A stretch of DNA of 64,000 nt from Colwellia sp. PAMC 21821 (GTDB taxonomy: Bacteria; Pseudomonadota; Gammaproteobacteria; Enterobacterales; Alteromonadaceae), in contig NZ_CP014943.1 in the NCBI RefSeq assembly GCF_002077175.1, positions 1,550,001-1,614,000 on the forward strand, read 5' to 3'. Shown piece after piece: positions 39,024 to 48,209 of this stretch. The position numbers and the translations under genes are program-made. The notes under the pieces were generated by a model. That model had not been told where the DNA came from and did no database searches. It saw only the letters and a list, made by a program, of their open reading frames with translations. The first letter of the stretch is position 1. The number at the start of each line of letters is the position of its first letter.

Positions 39024-39674
39024 ATGCGTATGGTAATTATAGGTGGCGGCTCTCTAGCTTCTCACTGCGCTGCAGCCTTAACGGAACGTGATCATGAAGT
39101 GGTTATTATAGAGAAAGATCAGGATAAAATTGATCTTTTAAGCCAATATATCGACTGTGGATTTATTCTCGGTGACGGGGCAAAACCTAAATTTTTAGAA
39201 GAGGCTAGCCCAAAAAACACCGACGCGCTAATTTGCCTTTCGGATAGCGACACCGACAATTTACTTGCCGCCCAAGTGGCAAAAACCATGGGTTTTAAAA
39301 GAGTCATCGTTCGAGTTGAAGATGACGAACTCGAGCCGGTTTGTCACAACCTGGAGATGGAAGGCGTAATTTTCACCAACAAACAGTTGACCAGAGAAAT
39401 AGTCAACATGAGCGAATTGTGCGATGGCATGCTCAGATCCGCTTATTTAGATGGGGAATTGCAGTTTGTCGAGTTAACATTAGATGACAACTGTCCAAAA
39501 GCGCTCGCAGATGTTGATTTACCCAAACGATGCCACTTGGTAACGGTTAATAATGGTGAACGTTGCCGCATACCTGCAGAAGTTGAGTCGCTAAACGCTG
39601 GCGACAAAATGCTGTTTGTATCTAGCCACGAAAACTTGGCTGAATTACGAAAGAGCTTAGGCTTAGACGCTTAA
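39024..39674 (+). CDS. TrkA/KtrA-like RCK regulatory subunit
   Basis: A 216-residue protein with one RCK-N Rossmann domain (MVIIGGGSLASHCAAALTERDH, then IEKD) and one RCK-C domain (about 135-210). This is half the size of the classic two-unit TrkA and matches KtrA-type regulators. It gates the adjacent TrkH channel by nucleotide binding. The 5-bp spacing indicates one operon. Confidence 0.88.
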   Translation: MRMVIIGGGSLASHCAAALTERDHEVVIIEKDQDKIDLLSQYIDCGFILGDGAKPKFLEEASPKNTDALICLSDSDTDNLLAAQVAKTMGFKRVIVRVEDDELEPVCHNLEMEGVIFTNKQLTREIVNMSELCDGMLRSAYLDGELQFVELTLDDNCPKALADVDLPKRCHLVTVNNGERCRIPAEVESLNAGDKMLFVSSHENLAELRKSLGLDA

Positions 39675-39748
39675 TGATCAAGCAAGCCAACACTCGCAAT
39701 AATAAATAAAACCATTACAATGCGATGATTTAACTACAGGCTATTTCA

Positions 39749-40420
39749 TTGAAACTCAGTAAAAGATTACAGCGTATTGAGCAAATGGTTACAGCCAGCT
39801 ACACCCACATATGGGATTGCTGCTGTGATCATGGATTTTTGGGTGCCAGCTTGTTGTCTCGACAAGCTGCCCAGAACATACATTTTGTAGATATAGTACC
39901 GGAGCTGATAACAAGTATAGAAAGCAAGCTCCAAAGGTTTTATCAACATGCCAATGCTAATTGGACAGTACACTGTATTGATGTAGCAAAGTTACCCTTG
40001 AAACAACATCAAGGAACACACCTCATCATCATTGCGGGTATTGGTGGTGACTTGATGATCCAGTTCATCAATGACATTCACCAAAAGCATCCCAACGACA
40101 ATATTGATTTTTTACTCTGCCCCGTTAACCAACAATTTGCACTGCGTCGAAAATTAATATCTCTCAACTTCAGCTTAAAAAATGAGGTTTTAGTAGAAGA
40201 TAATCGCCGCTATTATGAAGTTATTTTGGTTTCATCAAAAAGCGATAACAATAGGATAATTAGCCCAGTAGGTCATGACATTTGGCAAGCAGGTAACGAA
40301 AAACAAGCACGTGTAGTTAAACTTTATTTAGAAAAGACACTTAATCACTATAACCGAATTCAGCAAGGTGGCACTGAGAATGTTGATGAAATTATTAGTG
40401 CTTATCGCGGTAAAGTCTAA
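39749..40420 (+). CDS. trmK: tRNA (adenine22-N1)-methyltransferase family protein TrmK
   Basis: A 223-residue class-I methyltransferase with the TrmK-type opening KLSKRLQRIEQMV, a DCCCDHGFLGASLL SAM motif, and IIAGIGGDLMIQFI. A segment equivalent to the TrmK PVNQ motif appears as LLCPVNQQFALRRKL. Known role in Gram-positives: m1A22 in tRNA-Ser and tRNA-Tyr. TTG start. Its role in gammaproteobacteria is less studied. Confidence 0.8.
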   Translation: MKLSKRLQRIEQMVTASYTHIWDCCCDHGFLGASLLSRQAAQNIHFVDIVPELITSIESKLQRFYQHANANWTVHCIDVAKLPLKQHQGTHLIIIAGIGGDLMIQFINDIHQKHPNDNIDFLLCPVNQQFALRRKLISLNFSLKNEVLVEDNRRYYEVILVSSKSDNNRIISPVGHDIWQAGNEKQARVVKLYLEKTLNHYNRIQQGGTENVDEIISAYRGKV

Positions 40421-40529
40421 GTTCTGAGCGAGTATTTAAATTATGCGCTAAATGCGACTTTTTGAAGTAAACGCGGTTAAGTAAAAATACAACCTGCCCC
40501 TCCCCCTAACGACAGTAATGAATATAAAC

Positions 40530-40593
40530 GGACCTAAAGAGCCTACTCAACAGAGAATAGCTTGAGTAGCCCTTGTCGAATAGCTAAAGGTCC
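40530..40593. other. Nested palindrome between convergent genes
   Basis: GGACCT (40530-40535) can pair with AGGTCC (40588-40593), enclosing a stem CTACTCAA (40543-40550) / TTGAGTAG (40562-40569). It sits in the 189-bp spacer between trmK and the TonB-like gene and may end both transcripts, though no U-run is seen. Confidence 0.4.
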
Positions 40594-40609
40594 ATATTGA
40601 TTAACTTCG

Positions 40610-41047
40610 TTATTTACATGAAATCAGGGTTTGCTGTTTACAAGCTTCTTCAGCTTGCTCAGTTGAATCACCATCAATACAAAAATCTAACCGTAAAGTT
40701 CTTTTTTCTGCAGCAGGTTCAGTCAACGTAGACGTTGGGGTCCAATGCCATTTTTGCAGCATTTTTCGAGAGGATTTACCTAGTTTCTTTTTAGGCACAG
40801 CGCTAATAATTTCTACACTTTCAGTTTTACCCGATGCTGAAATTTCAAAAGATAAAACAGCGCAGCCTCTGATCCCAGAGCGTGCAAGCTCTATTGGATA
40901 TTTGGGCGTGTTTAGGTTTTTACGTTTCCACATAACGTTATTTGTCGGTTGAAGCTCGGTAACTTGCACATCCGCATAAATATTCTTAGCTGAACTACTG
41001 GCAGATACTGTTATAAAAGCAACAGTCATTAGGGATAAAATTTTCAT
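40610..41047 (-). CDS. Periplasmic TonB C-terminal-domain protein
   Basis: A 145-residue protein from ATG 41047; the preceding in-frame ATG lies too close to AAGGA. A signal peptide (ILSLMTVAFITVSASSSA) leads to one TonB-C domain (about 45-125: PKYPIELARSGIRGCAVLSFEISASGK, KMLQKWHWTPT). There is no membrane anchor or Pro-rich spacer, so it is not a canonical energy-transducing TonB. Two or more Cys near the end could form a disulfide. Function unknown. Confidence 0.75.
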   Translation of the reverse strand: MKILSLMTVAFITVSASSSAKNIYADVQVTELQPTNNVMWKRKNLNTPKYPIELARSGIRGCAVLSFEISASGKTESVEIISAVPKKKLGKSSRKMLQKWHWTPTSTLTEPAAEKRTLRLDFCIDGDSTEQAEEACKQQTLISCK

Positions 41048-41112
41048 ATACATTCCTTGTTTGAATTTTATAAATAGATATTTTCATCTACCTTGAGAGT
41101 CTACGTTTATAT

Positions 41113-41210
41113 TAAATAAACTGATATGTTATTTTCTGGCATTAATCATCAAAAAGCACTTTTACTTTGACCGATTGATAATCCTAGTATAGCGCTTCTC
41201 ATTTTTCAAA
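41113..41210. repeat. Copy 1 of an approximately 95-bp upstream repeat
   Basis: This stretch, about 190 bp upstream of the YjiH gene, resembles 43105-43200 upstream of the DUF1206 gene. Shared blocks include TTTTCTGGC, TCATCAA, CTTTTACTT/CTTTTTACTT and CCTAGTA in the same order. The rest of the spacer 41048-41402 is AT-rich with nothing else recognised. Confidence 0.6.
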
Positions 41211-41402
41211 TTTACGATAGCTGTCCCAATTAACTCTATTCGTTAACGAGTTAAACTTAAAGCGAATTATTTTACTTAGACTAGATAAGCAGGTAATCTT
41301 GCCCCGCTAAAAATCATTGAATCAACACTCAACATTTCCCCTGCCGCAAGGCTAGGCACGATCAACCATATTTATTTGGTTAATTAGTAAGGTTTACATA
41401 AA

Positions 41403-42767
41403 GTGACTCAACAGATACAGAAACAAAAATATAACATTAAAACGATACTGACCTTTATTATTCCGTCGCTGCTCGGTTTATTATTATTCATGACACCCAT
41501 CAGCTATAACGGCGCTATTACGATTCCTATCGCAATAGCGGCAAAGGTGATACAAAGCCAATTTGCAGAAATACTACCGTTAATTGTTACTTGTATCGTT
41601 GTCTTTATGGCTATAATGTCAGTACTCAGTAAAGTCATTAAACCTAAGTTTGTTCAAGAATCCCCCTTTCTGAATAGCTTGCTCAATGTTTCACCTTTTT
41701 GGTTAGTGGTGCGTATCCTAGGCGCAGTATTCATTGTACTGACCTATCTAAAAGTGGGCTCAGAAGTCATATACTCTGCTGATGCTGGTGCATTAGTACT
41801 TAACGACTTATTACCGGTGCTTTTTTCAGTTTTTATTCTAGCTGGCATGTTACTGCCTTTATTACTCAACTTTGGTTTACTTGAGTTTTTTGGAACCATG
41901 CTGACTAAAATAATGAGACCTATCTTTAACCTTCCAGGCAGAAGCGCAATTGATTGTATGGCTTCTTGGTTAGGTGATGGCAGCGTTGGCATATTAATGA
42001 CAGCCAAACAGTATGAAACACGTTTTTACACAGAACGTGAAGCTGCTGTTATTGGTACAACATTCTCTGCGGTCTCTATCACTTTCAGCTTAGTGGTTAT
42101 CTCTCAAGTACAACTTGAGCATTTATTTATACCGTTTTACTTAACCGTTTGTCTTGCCGGCTTTGTTGCAGCCATTGTGGTACCAAAACTTCCGCCACTA
42201 TCAAGAAAGAAAGATTTATACATTGATAACACTCCACGTCATCCAGATGATGAAATGATCCCACAAGGTCATGGCGTAATGTCATGGGGCTTTGAACAAG
42301 CACTTAATAAAGCTGCACAAGCAGGAGGCGTTAAACATGTTCTGCAAGAAGGCGTTAAAAATGTAGTCGATATGGTCTTTGGTATTATTCCAGGAGTTAT
42401 GGCTATAGGTACTATCGCATTAGTACTGGCTGAGAATACACCAATCTTTGATTATTTAGGTATGCCATTTATTCCATTGCTAGAGCTCTTACAGATCCCT
42501 GAAGCGGGTGTTGCTTCAACGACTATTGTGGTCGGCTTTGCGGATATGTTCCTACCATCCATCTTAGCAAGCTCGATAGAGTCTGATCTAACACGTTTTG
42601 TGATTGCGGCCTTATCCGTCACGCAATTAATCTATATGAGTGAAGTCGGCGCACTACTGATTGGCAGTAAAATCCCAGTAAACTTTTTTGAGTTATTTGT
42701 CGTATTTATTCTACGTACTTTGGTGACATTGCCTGTTATTGCACTTTCAGCACATATTTTACTATAG
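41403..42767 (+). CDS. YjiH family membrane protein (nucleoside-recognition/gate domains)
   Basis: A 454-residue integral membrane protein with about ten helices. It has the two gate-type domains of YjiH proteins (around 140-260, with GRSAIDCMASWLGDGSVGILM, and around 320-450, with FADMFLPSILASSIES). GTG start. YjiH proteins are presumed transporters; substrate unknown. It stands alone. Confidence 0.82.
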   Translation: MTQQIQKQKYNIKTILTFIIPSLLGLLLFMTPISYNGAITIPIAIAAKVIQSQFAEILPLIVTCIVVFMAIMSVLSKVIKPKFVQESPFLNSLLNVSPFWLVVRILGAVFIVLTYLKVGSEVIYSADAGALVLNDLLPVLFSVFILAGMLLPLLLNFGLLEFFGTMLTKIMRPIFNLPGRSAIDCMASWLGDGSVGILMTAKQYETRFYTEREAAVIGTTFSAVSITFSLVVISQVQLEHLFIPFYLTVCLAGFVAAIVVPKLPPLSRKKDLYIDNTPRHPDDEMIPQGHGVMSWGFEQALNKAAQAGGVKHVLQEGVKNVVDMVFGIIPGVMAIGTIALVLAENTPIFDYLGMPFIPLLELLQIPEAGVASTTIVVGFADMFLPSILASSIESDLTRFVIAALSVTQLIYMSEVGALLIGSKIPVNFFELFVVFILRTLVTLPVIALSAHILL

Positions 42768-42892
42768 CGCTAACACGCTAAAGAACCTTCAACTTTAAGC
42801 GTTGCCATTATTTGGAGCTGACAATTAAAAAGTAACCTACGACTTTAATCCCGATCATTGAAGAAATTTTGAAGAGCACTTGAACGGTTTTA

Positions 42893-42941
42893 GAGTTGTG
42901 TAAAATCCGAATTTTTTTATACAATTCGGATTTACACAACT
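42893..42941. terminator. Long perfect hairpin after the YjiH gene
   Basis: AGTTGTGTAAAATCCGAATT (42893-42912) pairs almost perfectly with AATTCGGATTTACACAACT (42923-42941), a stem of about 19 bp. It lies 125 bp after the stop. The right side is followed only by TTCTAAC, so it may act as a transcript end or as an RNase barrier. Confidence 0.5.
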
Positions 42942-43408
42942 TTCTAACACTCTCATATTATCGATAACATTAAACCTAAAGAAGAAAGGTAACTAGAGAG
43001 TTAATTAGGACACCCATTTTAAATTTAAAAATAAAAATGATGATAAATAAACTAGTCGTGACTAAAAAATACTGCTGGATTGTATTGAAATAAAGCGATT
43101 AGCTAAACTAATAAGTTGTTTTCTGGCGGTAGTCATCAAGAAAAATCTTTTTACTTAGACGGGTATTGTAACCCTAGTAGATAGCTTGTTATTTTTCAAT
43201 TAACTATGCCTGACCCAATAATATTGTGGATGTCCCAGTAATAGTACCAGTAATAGTAGATAGGTTTTAATAATGAATTATAAACCACGGTAAGTCGACA
43301 CTATGGCAGGAATTTTGCTTTTGAAGTATGGTTACTTAACCTTCGACTGTGAATAAAAAGTTTTACGTACTAATAATCGCGTTTAAAAATATGTTTTCAA
43401 AGGAATTA
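42942..43408. other. Intergenic region before the DUF1206 gene with the second upstream-repeat copy
   Basis: AT-rich region without a supportable gene. Positions 43105-43200 are the second copy of the repeat at 41113-41210. Near 43240-43265 CCAGTAATAGTA occurs twice in tandem. Confidence 0.5.
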
Positions 43409-44203
43409 ATGATAATGAATAAAGAAAAGAAGCAATGGTTAATTTATGTTGGCCGTGTAGGATATGCAGCTAAAAGCGTAATATATGCAGTGCTTGGATT
43501 TCTAATAGTTTATTCTGCATACTATTCTACTGGTGTAGAGCATATTTCTAAAGATGTGGTCTTTAGTAAAATATTAGGAACTCCTTTTGGTTATATTTCC
43601 TTAACCGCATTAATCATTGGATTAATCTGCTACGTTGCATGGCGTCTCATCCAAGGAGTTTTAAACCCAAAAAACCTGACCAATAAACCAAAGGATCTTA
43701 TTCTTAGATTTTTTTACTTTATATCAGCAATGCTTTATTGCTCAGTGGCTTATACTGCATATTCAGCATTAACTTGGACCAGTAAAAGCGGCAAAGGACA
43801 ATCTTTATCCGCAAAACTCATGGGGCACGAATGGGGAATATGGTTACTAGGCGCTTTAGGACTAATTGTGATCTGTTTTGGTTTTATTCAATTAAAACAT
43901 GCCATTAAAATAGATTTTATGGATAAATTCGACAGTTCAAAAATGTCAGGTGGCGAAATAAAAGCAACTAAGAAAGCTGGTCGCTATGGCTTTGCGGCTC
44001 GAAGCCTTATTTACTGGATAGTGGGGTACTTTATTATCTACGCAGCCTATAGTAAAAATCCTGATGAAGCTGGGGGATTAGGCAAAGCCTTATCAACACT
44101 TTTAGAGCAACCTTTCGGTGTATATCTACTAGGTACTATGGGTTTAGGCATGGCTTGCTTTAGCATATTTTGTGCACTTGAAGCACGTTATAGAACTATT
44201 TAA
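43409..44203 (+). CDS. DUF1206 membrane protein
   Basis: A 264-residue protein from ATG 43409, with AAGGA upstream; a GTG frame opens 60 bp earlier without a good site. It has three repeats, each with a GR-GY-A-S-IY pattern followed by paired helices (VGRVGYAAKSVIYAVLGFLIVY, ISAMLYCSVAYTAYSAL, AGRYGFAARSLIYWIVGYFIIY). This triplicated six-helix layout is the DUF1206 family, of unknown function. Confidence 0.85.
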   Translation: MIMNKEKKQWLIYVGRVGYAAKSVIYAVLGFLIVYSAYYSTGVEHISKDVVFSKILGTPFGYISLTALIIGLICYVAWRLIQGVLNPKNLTNKPKDLILRFFYFISAMLYCSVAYTAYSALTWTSKSGKGQSLSAKLMGHEWGIWLLGALGLIVICFGFIQLKHAIKIDFMDKFDSSKMSGGEIKATKKAGRYGFAARSLIYWIVGYFIIYAAYSKNPDEAGGLGKALSTLLEQPFGVYLLGTMGLGMACFSIFCALEARYRTI

Positions 44204-44312
44204 TGGTTACTTGAATTTTAGTTAGCGATCCTTTTACCTATATTTCAATCAAAAGGTAGTTAGCGTTCTATCAGCGAAATTATAACTCTATGTACATTTA
44301 ATTCCCTATAAC

Positions 44313-45416
44313 CTAGAGTTTAGTTCTTTCACCTGTGTATGAGCCACGGTATACACCTGATTCGTTAATGAAAAGAATATCGCCTGTTATACCTTTCTTT
44401 ATACTAGAGTCAATAGCATAAACTTCACCGTTTGTTAATCGCGTTACTTCTTTACCTGACGTATGACCTACAACTATTTTATTAACCTTCAAAAGCGTTA
44501 GCACTTCATTTACGTCCTTACTTGAAATTGCATCAAGTAAAAAAGTTTTGAAATATCCTCTGTACCAAATGGGGCTTAATTTACTATGTAATAAAGAATA
44601 CTCGCGACTGTTTTCAATTTCTTGAGCCGTTAAATCGATACTCTTTCTATACATATCATTGATGGTTTCTAAATCGTAATTATGACTTAAAAATTCTTTT
44701 GAAATACCGCCATGAACATAAACAACATCGTTAATCTTAATAATCGTGGACTTTGCTCTTAACCAAGCACCTAATATAGTATGTTCATTAAATAGTGATT
44801 GATATTCAACCTCGAGCAATTTAGCCGTATGATGGTATATCCCGTTTAGCCATTTCAAATTCCCATGTAAAACCATATACTCATGATTACCCAGTAAATA
44901 ATGAACTTTACCACCACTATCTTCTGCTTGTTTTTCTAAATTATAAATAAACCAAAGTACGTCAAGAACTTCGGCGCCTCTATCAAAAATATCTCCTGCG
45001 ATAACAAAATGTCCATCTCCAAATGACCAATTTAAGTTATCATCAATAATATTATTTTTTTTTAGAATATTGATCAAAATACCATACTGACCATGAATAT
45101 CACTTATCGCTGCAATTTCAGGTATATTTGTAAAAATATTTTTTTCATCCGCATAGCTTACTGGAAAAGTTCCTTTAGGTAGGCTACGCACAATTACTTT
45201 CCCTGCAACAATTGATTTTTCAACCAATTCATTCTGTTCAATAAAAATATAAGGGCCGTCATCAAATGTCTTTGTTAAACCGAAAGATAAATCAAATAAT
45301 CTAATTTCAGATAAACCATATTTATTATCTCGAAATTCTATTTGCCCCAAAAAGTACAAGCAGGCAATGAGTACCAGAGGTAAAATGATAATGTAGTACT
45401 TTATTTTTTTTGGCAT
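44313..45416 (-). CDS. Membrane-anchored Shewanella-like (PPP-superfamily) protein phosphatase
   Basis: A 367-residue protein from ATG 45416 with GAGGAG upstream. An N-terminal helix (YYIIILPLVLIACLYFLG) anchors it, and a periplasmic location is likely. The catalytic domain has the metal-binding signatures in order: AISDIHGQYG (about 105), GDIFDRG (about 142), LGNHEYM (about 175), VYVHGG (about 232) and VVGHT (about 312). This set fits Shewanella-like bacterial PPP phosphatases. Substrate unknown. Confidence 0.82.
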   Translation of the reverse strand: MPKKIKYYIIILPLVLIACLYFLGQIEFRDNKYGLSEIRLFDLSFGLTKTFDDGPYIFIEQNELVEKSIVAGKVIVRSLPKGTFPVSYADEKNIFTNIPEIAAISDIHGQYGILINILKKNNIIDDNLNWSFGDGHFVIAGDIFDRGAEVLDVLWFIYNLEKQAEDSGGKVHYLLGNHEYMVLHGNLKWLNGIYHHTAKLLEVEYQSLFNEHTILGAWLRAKSTIIKINDVVYVHGGISKEFLSHNYDLETINDMYRKSIDLTAQEIENSREYSLLHSKLSPIWYRGYFKTFLLDAISSKDVNEVLTLLKVNKIVVGHTSGKEVTRLTNGEVYAIDSSIKKGITGDILFINESGVYRGSYTGERTKL

Positions 45417-46205
45417 TGCCACTCCTCATTAATTTCTTTGTACTACAAAAATTACTGTGTCCTACAAACTCGTGTGTACAGTTTGGATTTTTTGCTTTCT
45501 ATTTGCAAAATTAAGGCTAATCCTAAAACAGTGTTAGCCTGGGATGTACCCAAATCAATGAACAACATGAAATTTTGATAAGTTTAATATTGCCTATAAT
45601 CACTGACGCGTTTCTTTGTTAAAAATACAATTACTGGGTAAAAATTAATAATTTTTCCAAATCGACATATTATACGATTGTTAATGGCCACGACCTAGCT
45701 TACTAACTTTACGACTTTATTTGACAGTCACCTTTACGAGCATTTTATCAATAAATTTTTCCGATGAACATACATAATTAAATGTAACTGGCTTCAGGAT
45801 AACCTTTCATCTATCAGAGACATTCAGACTAGCTATCCATTCATTCTCTTTAGCAATAAGCCTGAGCTTTGATAACACAAACAAGCTCTTACATTAAGCA
45901 CTATTGCACATGTATAGATATTATTTTTGTAAGGGGGGACATCTTAAAAATAACATTAGCAGCTAATTCTTCCACTTCCTACTGAGTCCAATATTTACAA
46001 TTTATTGTAAATATTTCAGAGAATATCATTTCACAAAAATAAAAAATAAAATAACTGAATTAATTTCAGTGACTTAAGAGTTGGCACACATGTTGAATAA
46101 CAGTTATCACTGTAATAATTAATTTCGACGTAAATTGAATGACTTATTTTTAAATAACTTATTCAAATATCTCGAAGCAAATGATAACCAATTTGGAGTA
46201 TTAAC
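45417..46205. other. Long AT-rich spacer upstream of the EF-hand gene
   Basis: About 790 bp with no coding frame I can support. The only clear structure is the 26-bp palindrome at 45990-46015, listed separately. Confidence 0.4.
45990..46015. promoter_or_regulatory. Perfect 26-bp palindrome upstream of the EF-hand lipoprotein gene
   Basis: AATATTTACAAT (45990-46001), TT, then ATTGTAAATATT (46004-46015), about 190 bp before the start at 46206. It could be a dimeric-regulator operator or an RNA hairpin. Confidence 0.45.
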
Positions 46206-46718
46206 ATGAATAAACTAATCTTATCTACAGCCATCACGGCAATGTTTTATCTTCCAGCATGCTCAAGTCAAATAGATAAAATTGGCAGTGACTTCGCCAG
46301 TTTAGATAACGACAAAGATGGCTACATCTCTAAAGCAGAAGCCGATGATGACGACATTTGGGATCATTTTTCTAAAATAGATACTGACAAAGATGGCAAT
46401 ATTAGCCGTGTTGAATTTGATAACTACGTAAAATTACACACAGGTGAAGTTGCTGATAATGCTGAAATTACAGATTCTGCTTTCGAGTCAAAAATAAAAA
46501 AATTCGATCGTATCGAAAATAGCTTTGCTTCACTAGACAATGATAGCAATGGCTACATTTCAGTTGAAGAAGCTGATGACGATGAAATCTCGAAACATTT
46601 CGGTTACATCGATACCAACAAGGACAATGTTGTTAGTGAAAAAGAATTTAATTACTATATTAATAAATATGGTAAAAAAGTAGCTGAAGACGATGCACTA
46701 GAAGTAATAAAAAAGTAA
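46206..46718 (+). CDS. EF-hand calcium-binding lipoprotein
   Basis: A 170-residue protein. The lipobox LPAC gives Cys19 as the lipidated residue. Four EF-hand loops follow in two pairs: DNDKDGYISKAE, DTDKDGNISRVE, DNDSNGYISVEE and DTNKDNVVSEKE. The pairs are about 70 residues apart, suggesting internal duplication. It is probably a periplasm-facing membrane lipoprotein that senses or buffers Ca2+. It stands alone, with a terminator after it. Confidence 0.85.
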   Translation: MNKLILSTAITAMFYLPACSSQIDKIGSDFASLDNDKDGYISKAEADDDDIWDHFSKIDTDKDGNISRVEFDNYVKLHTGEVADNAEITDSAFESKIKKFDRIENSFASLDNDSNGYISVEEADDDEISKHFGYIDTNKDNVVSEKEFNYYINKYGKKVAEDDALEVIKK

Positions 46719-46782
46719 ATAACTTACTGTAAAGATTAGTAATTTATTTATTAATTTGAGTTAAATCTATTGTTTGATATTG

Positions 46783-46812
46783 AAAACGCCTTTTATTTAA
46801 AGGGCGTTTTGT
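46783..46812 (+). terminator. Rho-independent terminator of the EF-hand gene
   Basis: AAAACGCC and GGGCGTTTT form the stem with an AT-rich upper part (about 46783-46810), ending in a T run. Confidence 0.75.
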
Positions 46813-46830
46813 TACAACTAAAACCATTGA

Positions 46831-46890
46831 ATACGAGTTAATACGAGTTAATACGAGTTAATACGAGTTAATACGAGTTAATACGAGTTA
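46831..46890. repeat. 10-bp tandem repeat, six perfect copies
   Basis: ATACGAGTTA is repeated six times without a mismatch, just after the terminator of the EF-hand gene. The copies' identity suggests recent expansion by slippage. Confidence 0.97.
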
Positions 46891-47357
46891 ATAAATTTAT
46901 TATAAAATACGCCCTAAGATTCTTACAACTTAAAACCTGATACAAAACTCGACTATAAATAACCTGGAGATACCTTCCAGTGATAAATTTCATTCTTCAT
47001 TTTTTATCCTGACGTATACTAAAGCCTCCTACCCCTTAAAAAAGACAGCTTGGACATCCCCTATGAATTATAAAATATAATAACACGTGTTACACCAGCC
47101 TATAACTAGTACTCCTTGCTTGGTTTATTGATATAAAACGGTTAGGTAAATTGCACTTAAATAGTAGCCACTAGGTATAAATCACGAGGGTATGATAGAT
47201 GTCATTATTAGGTCAAAAGTGTATTAATCTTGATGATTGGCAGCAATACTTTTTCAACTATCACGAAATTGTCACAGCTCCTTACAACTGCCTGTCTTAT
47301 GTTACTAATTCCTGTTAAGCAGATGGTTTTAAAAGTAATTGGCTAAGTATGCCTTGG
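46891..47357. other. AT-rich spacer, no gene seen
   Basis: About 470 bp after the tandem repeat. Frames are short and closed. No clear hairpin, repeat or RNA gene is recognised. Confidence 0.4.
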
Positions 47358-47567
47358 CTAAAATAACGCGACTATAAAGACATCAACAGCTAGCAATACG
47401 TTTTGCACTTCTTGTTTTTTAAGTTCATTTAGTAAAGGTTTTGAATCAAATTCTTTATCGCTAACCTCTAAGGTATAACTTGATTTAATAACAGAAATTA
47501 CTACCGATTATTCAGCTAAAGTAGTCACTGAGAAACCAAATAAAATACTTCAGCATACAAACTGCAT
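47358..47567 (-). pseudogene. Decayed small gene, possibly a secreted protein fragment
   Basis: From ATG 47567 the frame reads through 70 codons to TAG at 47358 but contains two internal stops (codons 6 and 20). The remainder is protein-like (SYTLEVSDKEFDSKPLLNEL, KKQEVQNVLLAVDV), with a hydrophobic start resembling a signal peptide. I do not recognise the parent family. Confidence 0.35.
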
Positions 47568-47668
47568 TCTTTTAAAACGTATTACAACTTTCTGTATTCT
47601 AAATAATAGTAAAAGCTCATCGCTGCTACTACTTGCTTTACTAAGCGACAAAACCAAACATCCCGTTT

Positions 47669-47703
47669 AAGTCACAAAAGCGGACCTCCCTCTTTTGTGA
47701 CTT
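47669..47703. terminator. Perfect 12-bp hairpin after the small lipoprotein gene
   Basis: AAGTCACAAAAG (47669-47680) pairs with CTTTTGTGACTT (47692-47703), 33 bp beyond the stop of the minus-strand gene at 47736. There is no U-run, so its efficiency as a terminator is uncertain. Confidence 0.5.
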
Positions 47704-47735
47704 AGGTGGAAATACTCAATCTAGTCATAAGTCCG

Positions 47736-48026
47736 TTATTCTTCTGATATACACATACTGTTAATTAATTCAATTTGTTGGTGAATTTCGCCGGTATTAC
47801 TTTCTTGTTCAGCCATCGCTAGGTCTAGTTTGGCAGCATTACACTTATCGTCTAGTTCTTTGTTAATCAGATGTGTTTGGTCTTGTTGTTGCTGCCTTAA
47901 ACCTTCAGCACCGCTGTATTGGTCTCTATCTTCAGGAGCTCTGTCTTTTTGGTATGGTGGTGGTTGGGTCGCGCCACAAGCGGTTAATAAAACTAGAAGA
48001 GAAAGTGACAGGTATTTATTTAACAT
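47736..48026 (-). CDS. Small lipoprotein of unknown function
   Basis: A 96-residue protein with AAGGAG upstream. Signal peptide YLSLSLLVLLTAC gives a lipidated Cys near residue 17. The mature part is hydrophilic, Gln/Asp/Glu-rich, with two later cysteines (DDKCNAA and NSMCISEE) that could pair. No family recognised. Confidence 0.7.
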   Translation of the reverse strand: MLNKYLSLSLLVLLTACGATQPPPYQKDRAPEDRDQYSGAEGLRQQQQDQTHLINKELDDKCNAAKLDLAMAEQESNTGEIHQQIELINSMCISEE

Positions 48027-48209
48027 GATTTAATACTCCTTGTGCCTAAAGCACCATATTATGGATAGGTTTGAGTAAAGCTAGCACCATAAATTTACAA
48101 AAATTAATTTAATTGTATGATATTAATATCACACAATCTCAAATAACTATAAATTTTTTTACTTAAGAAAACATAAAGCTATTCAACTCTGATTAAGTTC
48201 GAGAAGCAA

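Noticed and set aside
42893..42941. Inverted ends of a mobile element
   Set aside because: The two arms are separated by only about 10 bases, so this is a hairpin, and the sequence does not recur in the window.
46831..46890. CRISPR array
   Set aside because: The 10-bp units are contiguous, with no spacers and no cas genes nearby.
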